Origin: an uncultured Verrucomicrobia subdivision 3 bacterium
GTDB lineage: Bacteria > Verrucomicrobiota > Verrucomicrobiia > Limisphaerales > DASXHY01
Length of the DNA stretch: 18,797 nucleotides
NCBI GenBank assembly: GCA_937890005.1
Contig: CALBZA010000071.1
Location: 1 to 18,797, forward strand
Direction: 5' to 3'
The notes under the pieces were generated by a model that saw only the letters and a list, made by a program, of their open reading frames with translations, did not search any database and was not told the DNA's origin. Made by a program: the position numbers and the translations under genes. Within the stretch, counting starts at the first letter, position 1. The number at the start of each line of letters is the position of its first letter. Positions 14,044 through 18,797 of this stretch are shown here, piece after piece.

Positions 14044-15192
14044 TCAATATTTCGGCACGTCGTGGTCGATTTCGTCAGACCACGCGCTGATGCCGCCCTT
14101 CACGCTCTTCACGTATTTGAATCCCTGTTCACGAAGGAACTGCAGCGCCTTCATCGATCGCACGCCGGCTTTGCAGTGAATGTAATACTGCTGGTTCGGG
14201 TCGAGTTCGGTAAAGCGCTCGTTCAACTGGCTGAGCGGAACCAGCGGAACGCCGTTCACGTGGGCAATTTCGTATTCGTCCGGCTCGCGGACGTCGATGA
14301 CCTTGATGCCGAGTGAAGGATTGTCGAGAGCCTTCTTCATGTCCTGAACCGTCACTTCATCCGGATTCGATTCCGGCTGGGCGGGTTCGGGCATGATGCC
14401 GCAGAACATTTCGTAATCGATCAATTCCTTGACCGTCGGATTCTCGCCGCAAACCGGACAGGCAGGATCTTTCCGCAACTTGAGTTCGCGGAACTTCATC
14501 TCAAGCGCATTGAAGAGCAGCAATCGGCCGATGAGCGGCGTTCCTTTTTCGAGCGCGAGCTTGAGAATTTCCGTCGTCTGAATGCAACCGATGATGCCCG
14601 GCAGGACGCCCAGCACACCGCCTTCGGCACAGCTCGGCACCATTCCGGGCGGCGGCGGTTCGGGATAAAGACAACGATAGCACGGTCCGCCGAGATGCGG
14701 CGCAAACACGCTGGCCTGGCCTTCAAATCGGAAGATGGAGCCATAAACGTTCGGCTTGCCGAGCAACACGCAGGCGTCGTTGGTCAGGTAACGGGTGGGA
14801 AAATTGTCCGTGCCGTCCACGACGATGTCGTAGGGACGGATCAGGTCGAGCGCGTTTTCGCTGGTGATGCGGGTTTTGTGGATGACGACTTCAACGTTCG
14901 GATTGATGCCCGCAATCGTTTCCTTTGCAGACTCGGCTTTGGAACGGCCGACATCGGCGTCCGTGTGGAGAATCTGACGTTGGAGATTGGAGTAATCGAC
15001 GGAATCGAAATCGACGATGCCGAGCTTCCCGATGCCGGCGGCGGCGAGATACATCGCGATGGGAGAGCCCAGCCCGCCTGCGCCGATGCAGAGAACACTG
15101 GTGGAACGAATTTTCTTTTGGCCAGCCAAACCGACTTCCGGCAGGATCAGATGCCGCGAGTAACGGCGGATTTCGTCATTGTTCAATTGCAT
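14044..15192 (-). CDS. moeB: MoeB/ThiF-type adenylyltransferase fused to rhodanese domain (MoeZ-like)
   Basis: E1-like enzyme that adenylates the C-terminal Gly-Gly of a small ubiquitin-like sulfur carrier (MoaD, ThiS or CysO type); the rhodanese domain then supplies sulfur as a thiocarboxylate. Residues 1-255 form the ThiF domain: ATP loop GAGGLGSP (37-44), DFDSVDYSNLQRQ (61-73), VDGTDN (125-130), active-site Cys188 in SCAEGG, and two CxxC zinc sites (Cys171/174 and Cys245/248). The rhodanese domain (about 278-382) has IDVREPDEYEIAH and the catalytic loop HCKAGVRS with Cys340. Length 382 matches MoeZ-type fusions. No carrier-protein gene is adjacent, so the pathway (molybdopterin, thiamine or cysteine) is open. 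First gene of the minus-strand run, divergent from the phosphorylase. ATG 15192, no Shine-Dalgarno. Confidence 0.94.
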   Translation of the reverse strand: MQLNNDEIRRYSRHLILPEVGLAGQKKIRSTSVLCIGAGGLGSPIAMYLAAAGIGKLGIVDFDSVDYSNLQRQILHTDADVGRSKAESAKETIAGINPNVEVVIHKTRITSENALDLIRPYDIVVDGTDNFPTRYLTNDACVLLGKPNVYGSIFRFEGQASVFAPHLGGPCYRCLYPEPPPPGMVPSCAEGGVLGVLPGIIGCIQTTEILKLALEKGTPLIGRLLLFNALEMKFRELKLRKDPACPVCGENPTVKELIDYEMFCGIMPEPAQPESNPDEVTVQDMKKALDNPSLGIKVIDVREPDEYEIAHVNGVPLVPLSQLNERFTELDPNQQYYIHCKAGVRSMKALQFLREQGFKYVKSVKGGISAWSDEIDHDVPKY

Positions 15193-15292
15193 AAATTAAA
15201 AGGCGCATGAGCGTATTGCACCGGGAGAATAAAGCAAGTCAGCCAGCGAGGCAAACGACGCGGCGACTGCATCGTTTCGGACGGGTGTCATC

Positions 15293-16171
15293 GTGATGAA
15301 AGGGAAACCGGTTCCACGGGAGACTGCATCGGTTCTGCGCAAGTTGACGAAGCTGCGTCCGCAACTGGCGATGGTGCTGGGAAGCGGGTTCGCTCATGCG
15401 ATCAGCGGCGCGGCGATTGAACGGCGGCTTTCCTATTCAAAGCTTCCGGGGTTTCCCAAACCCGGTGTTTCGGGTCACGCAGGTGAACTTTGGCTGGGGA
15501 CGTGGCATGGTGTCCCGATCGTTGTTCTCCATGGCAGGGCTCATTTCTACGAAGGTCATGATCTGGAAACGGTGACATTTCCGATCCGGGTGCTGGCGGA
15601 GTTCGGAATTCGTGACCTGTTGCTGACGAATGCGGCGGGCGGGATCAATCCACGCTTTCGTCCCGGGGACTTCATGGCTTTCACCGATCACATCAATTTC
15701 ATGGGCGCGAATCCATTGCGAGGCGCGGCCGCGGCCGACGGGAAGGGATTTGTGGATTTGACTGAAACCTACGACGTGAAACTGAGCCGTTTGATGCAAC
15801 AGGCGGCTCGACATGCGAGAGTGACGTTGCGACGGGGCGTTTACATTGCGGTGTCGGGGCCGAGCTATGAAACACCGGCCGAGATCAGGGCGTTCCGGCG
15901 ATTGGGTGCGGACGCCGTTGGAATGAGCACCGTCCCTGAAGCGATCGTGGCACGGCAATGCGGAATGCGCGTTGTTGCGTTGTCGTGCATCACCAATCCG
16001 GCGGCGGGATTGAATCGGACCAAAATCTCGCATCAGGAAGTGCTTCAGACCGGTGAACGGGTGAAGGCTTCTGCTGCTGCGTTGTTGAGCGGATTCGCGA
16101 AGCTGTATGGGAAAGAATCCTTGAGAAACCGAGCTGAAGCCGTAAGCTGCGAGCCTGAAAATTTGCGATGA
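15293..16171 (+). CDS. punA: Purine nucleoside phosphorylase, trimeric type (inosine/guanosine)
   Basis: Enzyme that splits purine nucleosides with phosphate into the base and (deoxy)ribose 1-phosphate. At about 292 residues it belongs to the trimeric PNP/MTAP family. Motifs: VLGSGF (28-33, phosphate loop), GHAG (61-64), HGRAHFYEG (80-88), TNAAGGINP (112-120), AVSGPSYETPAEIRAF (186-201, with the purine-contacting glutamate), DAVGMSTVPE (207-216) and CITNPAAG (232-239). Asn235 in the last motif suits 6-oxopurines (inosine, guanosine) rather than methylthioadenosine. GTG 15293 and ATG 15296 are both possible starts, with no ribosome site ahead. The C-terminal 20 residues run past the usual end and include the start of the next gene: its TGA overlaps the following ATG by 4 bases (ATGA). 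Confidence 0.94.
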   Translation: MMKGKPVPRETASVLRKLTKLRPQLAMVLGSGFAHAISGAAIERRLSYSKLPGFPKPGVSGHAGELWLGTWHGVPIVVLHGRAHFYEGHDLETVTFPIRVLAEFGIRDLLLTNAAGGINPRFRPGDFMAFTDHINFMGANPLRGAAAADGKGFVDLTETYDVKLSRLMQQAARHARVTLRRGVYIAVSGPSYETPAEIRAFRRLGADAVGMSTVPEAIVARQCGMRVVALSCITNPAAGLNRTKISHQEVLQTGERVKASAAALLSGFAKLYGKESLRNRAEAVSCEPENLR

Positions 16172-17673
16172 AGTTGGACGAAGCTTTCCCGCTGGAGAAT
16201 GCAGGATGGCCGGCTTTGCTGGTCAATGATGCCTGTACGATCCTGCGTTCCAATCAGACCGCGCGGAAGCTGTTCGGTCCGGCTCTGGAAGGGGCGGCTC
16301 CGTTGCTCGGCGCCATCTGGGCTGTCGAAAACGGCCCTAATGCCGAACAGTTCCTTGCTCAATGGGAACGTTCGCCGGCTGCAACCGTTTCACTGAAGTT
16401 TCGCGTCAAGGGCGGGGGCATCAGCTCGTTTTCAGTTTCCATCTGCTCGTTTCAGAAAAGCGAACAGCGGTTTTTCATCTTTCAGTTGCTGCCGGACTGG
16501 TCTTTCGCCGCGGATCAAAAAGGTCAGGCAACCGACTTCACCCTGGCGCAAAAGCACAAGCTCGATGTCGCGCTTCAGCTGGCCCGGACCGTGTCGCTCG
16601 ATTTCAACAACGCGCTTACCAGCATCCTCGGTTACACATCGCTGATTTTAAGCCAGATGGAACCGGGCAATCCATGGCGGCATTTGCTGGTGGAAGTCGA
16701 AAAGTCGGCTTCGAAAGCCGCGGAAATCGCCAATGATCTGGGCACGTTCAGCCGACAGGAAAAGGAAGCGCGCACGCAGGCCAGCGGCAACCTGAACGCC
16801 ATCGTTCAGCGCAGCACCGATGTTCTGCGCGGCTCGAGCAAGAAGCAGATCACCTGGAGCGTGCAACTCGAACGCCGGCTGTTCACGGCCAAGTTCGACG
16901 AAGCGAAGATGCAGCAGGCGTTCGTGAAGATTCTGGAAAATGCCAGCGAGGCGATTCAGAACACGGGCAGAATTACTGTCCAGACGCGAAATGTGGAGCT
17001 CTCCCAAGGCGCGCAGGATCGCGATCTCCGCCTGGCGCCTGGCACCTATATTTGCGTGGAATTCAGCGACAGCGGCGGTGGAATTCCAGCTGATGTTCTT
17101 CCCCGGATTTTCGAGCCATTTTTTACGACGAAGAAGGCGACCGGTCATCGAGGACTGGGATTGGCGCTGGTTTACGGGATTGTCACCAACCATGGCGGAG
17201 GCGTCGCTGTTTCAAGCCAGCCCGACGTCGGAACCTCCGTTCGCGTCTATTTGCCGGCGGAAAAACGAATCGTTCAGGACAACGCACCCGCTTCAAACAA
17301 TCTCAACGGGACAGAAACCGTTCTCATGGTGGATGACGAGGACCTGCTGCTCACGATGGGCAAAACCATTCTATCCGCGTACGGCTACAACGTTCTCACG
17401 GCGAACAGCGGCCAGAAAGCTCTTGAGATGTTCGCCAATCAGAATCCCAGGGTGGATCTCGTCATCACCGACCTGGTGATGCCTTCGATGAGCGGTCGCG
17501 AGCTGGCGGAACATATCCGCCGCATGTCGCCGGAGACCCCGATTCTCTGCACGAGCGGCTTTGTACGATCGGGCGCACAGGACGATGAAATGAGCTATCT
17601 CCAGAAGCCGTTTACCAGTCACGAACTGGTGGCGAGGGTGCGTGGAATGCTGGCTGGAACCAGGGGGACGTAA
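16168..17673 (+). CDS. Hybrid sensor kinase/receiver protein lacking the phosphoacceptor histidine
   Basis: Soluble 501-residue signalling protein with no membrane helix. Residues 1-110 look like a PAS-type sensor domain. A HisKA-like dimerisation helix follows, in which the H-box reads VSLDFNNALTSILGY (142-156): Leu144 stands where the phosphoacceptor His of AHDFNN should be (codon CTC at 16597-16599). The HATPase domain is intact by motif: N-box ILENASEAI (Asn258), G1 DSGGGIP (301-307), F-box FEPFFTTK (315-322) and G2 RGLGLALV (328-335). A complete receiver domain (about 383-497) has acidic Asp389/390, phosphoacceptor Asp435 in ITDLVMPS, Thr462/Ser463 and Lys480. There is no DNA-binding output. 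The gene overlaps the phosphorylase by 4 bases and is probably translated with it. Autophosphorylation by the usual route seems impossible; Asp435 could still be charged from elsewhere. Confidence 0.9.
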   Translation: MKLDEAFPLENAGWPALLVNDACTILRSNQTARKLFGPALEGAAPLLGAIWAVENGPNAEQFLAQWERSPAATVSLKFRVKGGGISSFSVSICSFQKSEQRFFIFQLLPDWSFAADQKGQATDFTLAQKHKLDVALQLARTVSLDFNNALTSILGYTSLILSQMEPGNPWRHLLVEVEKSASKAAEIANDLGTFSRQEKEARTQASGNLNAIVQRSTDVLRGSSKKQITWSVQLERRLFTAKFDEAKMQQAFVKILENASEAIQNTGRITVQTRNVELSQGAQDRDLRLAPGTYICVEFSDSGGGIPADVLPRIFEPFFTTKKATGHRGLGLALVYGIVTNHGGGVAVSSQPDVGTSVRVYLPAEKRIVQDNAPASNNLNGTETVLMVDDEDLLLTMGKTILSAYGYNVLTANSGQKALEMFANQNPRVDLVITDLVMPSMSGRELAEHIRRMSPETPILCTSGFVRSGAQDDEMSYLQKPFTSHELVARVRGMLAGTRGT

Positions 17674-17730
17674 CCGCAAAGAGCGGTTATTCAGAGCAAA
17701 ATCGGTAATAAGTTATTCCTTGAACATGCG

Positions 17731-17759
17731 TTGACTTGCATTAGCGAATGTCGTATTCA
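17731..17759 (+). promoter_or_regulatory. Sigma70-like promoter for the LysR gene, predicting a leaderless mRNA
   Basis: TTGACT (17731-17736, five of six -35 bases) and TATTCA (17754-17759, four of six -10 bases) are separated by the ideal 17 bases. Only eight bases lie between the -10 box and ATG 17768, so transcription should begin at or within a base or two of the start codon. The region also has ATTCCTT twice (17715-17721 and 17761-17767) and an imperfect dyad, TGCATTAGCGAAT against ATTCCTTATGCA, covering the -10 box and the start. That dyad could be an operator for self-control. Confidence 0.55.
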
Positions 17760-17767
17760 CATTCCTT

Positions 17768-18646
17768 ATGCAAATAGAAAGTCTGAAAGTCTTCTGCGAC
17801 CTGGCCGAAACGGAAAGCTTCACCAAAGCCGCTCAAATCAACAATGTCACGCAGTCCGCTGTCAGCCAGCAGATCAGTTCGCTGGAGCGTCAGTTCAAGT
17901 CTCTTCTGATCGAACGCAGCAAGAAGAAATTCAGACTCACCCGGGAAGGGCAGGTTCTTTACGATTTCAGCAAGCAGATCATTCAGACCTATGATGCGCT
18001 GCACAGCAAACTTCAGGAAATCAAGGACATCATTTCGGGAACCATCCGGGTGGCAACGATTTACAGCATCGGTCTTCACGATCTTCCGCCCTACATCAAG
18101 CGTTTCCTGAAGGAATATCCGACCGTTCACGTGCATGTGGAGTACCGGCGCGCGAATCAGGTTTATGACGACGTGCTCGGAAACGTGGTTGATCTCGGAT
18201 TGGTCGCCTATCCGACCCGCGATCCGAAAGTGGAAGTGATTCCGTTGCGCAAGGATCCGCTGGTGTTGATCTGTCACCCGCAGCATCCCTTTGCCAGGTT
18301 GAAGAATACGAAGTTGAAAACCATCGCGGGTCAGAAGTTCATTGGATTCGAACCGGACATCCCGACCCGCAAGGCGCTCGACAAGATCCTCAAGGAAAAC
18401 ACGGTGGAAGTGAACACAGTGATGGAATTCGACAACATCGAAACCGTGAAGCGCGCGGTGGAAATCGATGCGGGCATCTCCATTGTTCCCATCAGCACGA
18501 TCAGCCAGGAAATCAGCAAGCAGACACTTACGGCTGTGACACTGGAAGACGGGGAATTCTACCGGCCGCTCGCGGCGATCTATAAGAAGAACAAGGTGCT
18601 TTCGCCCGCGATGAAGCAGTTCCTGTCGATTCTCAGGGAAGGCTGA
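17768..18646 (+). CDS. LysR-family transcriptional regulator
   Basis: DNA-binding regulator of 292 residues, the usual LysR length. Residues 1-60 hold the winged helix-turn-helix: IESLKVFCDLAETESFTKAA, then VTQSAVSQQISSLERQF, and the wing segment FRLTREGQVLYDF. A linker helix follows, then the two-lobed effector domain from about residue 91 (GTIRVATIYSIGLHDLPPYI) to the end, with NIETVKRAVEIDAGISIVPI as the conserved second hinge segment. It resembles the CysB/CbbR group more than the amino-acid regulators, but the inducer cannot be read from sequence. Start ATG 17768 is fixed by the conserved N-terminus and has no Shine-Dalgarno. It is not arranged divergently from a target gene; upstream is the hybrid kinase in the same direction, 94 bases away, and downstream is a terminator. 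Targets are unknown. Confidence 0.95.
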   Translation: MQIESLKVFCDLAETESFTKAAQINNVTQSAVSQQISSLERQFKSLLIERSKKKFRLTREGQVLYDFSKQIIQTYDALHSKLQEIKDIISGTIRVATIYSIGLHDLPPYIKRFLKEYPTVHVHVEYRRANQVYDDVLGNVVDLGLVAYPTRDPKVEVIPLRKDPLVLICHPQHPFARLKNTKLKTIAGQKFIGFEPDIPTRKALDKILKENTVEVNTVMEFDNIETVKRAVEIDAGISIVPISTISQEISKQTLTAVTLEDGEFYRPLAAIYKKNKVLSPAMKQFLSILREG

Positions 18647-18683
18647 AAAAATTTGCGATCTACGATCGTCGTTTTGCGAACAA

Positions 18684-18722
18684 AACGCGCTGCCGGAGAA
18701 ATCCAGCAGCGCGTTCATTTTT
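18684..18722 (+). terminator. Rho-independent terminator after the LysR gene
   Basis: AACGCGCTGC (18684-18693) and GCAGCGCGTT (18706-18715) form a perfect 10-base-pair GC-rich stem with a 12-base loop, followed by CATTTTTTC. It lies 38 bases after the LysR stop. The preceding AAAA can also serve as a T-tract for the opposite strand. Confidence 0.88.
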
Positions 18723-18797
18723 CAAATCATCAATCGTGAATCCTAACAGGTTGTTGAAAAACTCAGCGCGGGTTTGAACAGATCGAATTGAGTGGGG

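Overview
The window is about 18.8 kb of bacterial chromosome with fairly high GC and densely packed genes. Gene content and protein character suggest a member of the Verrucomicrobiota, probably the Pedosphaera/Limisphaera side. The signs are a RAYT-type transposase relic of the kind common there, a CHASE2-Ser/Thr kinase, a zinc-ribbon protein I associate with Verrucomicrobia and Planctomycetes, and almost no Shine-Dalgarno sequences. The phylum call is inference from remembered protein families; no rRNA or marker gene is present to prove it.

Layout. Positions 1-727 hold a broken REP-associated transposase and repeat-rich, gene-free DNA. From 728 to 8099 all genes are on the plus strand. First come an arabinokinase/galactokinase-like GHMP kinase and a GalU-like nucleotidyltransferase that overlap by one base, probably activating a free sugar to a nucleotide sugar. 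Next are larB and larC (nickel-pincer cofactor synthesis) without larE or larA, then an AmpG-like transporter, a zinc-ribbon protein of unknown function and rnc (RNase III). A second plus-strand unit, 8287-10295, pairs a glutathione S-transferase-like protein with a PIN-PhoH ATPase through a 4-base overlap.

A convergent intergenic region with two clear hairpins (10296-10573) separates this from a minus-strand block: moeB-rhodanese, yqgE, deoC and a membrane CHASE2-Ser/Thr kinase (15192 down to 10574). Divergently from moeB, a plus-strand pair starts at 15293. It is a purine nucleoside phosphorylase overlapping by 4 bases a hybrid sensor-kinase/receiver protein whose H-box histidine is replaced by leucine. 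A LysR-type regulator with its own promoter and terminator closes the window.

Most genes are housekeeping or metabolic: sugar activation, nucleoside breakdown, cofactor synthesis and RNA processing. I did not find an obviously new multi-gene system. The items most worth a second look are the histidine-less hybrid kinase coupled to the phosphorylase, the kinase plus nucleotidyltransferase pair, the His-rich single-chain LarC with a tandem duplication in its inter-domain linker, and the apparent leaderless LysR transcript.
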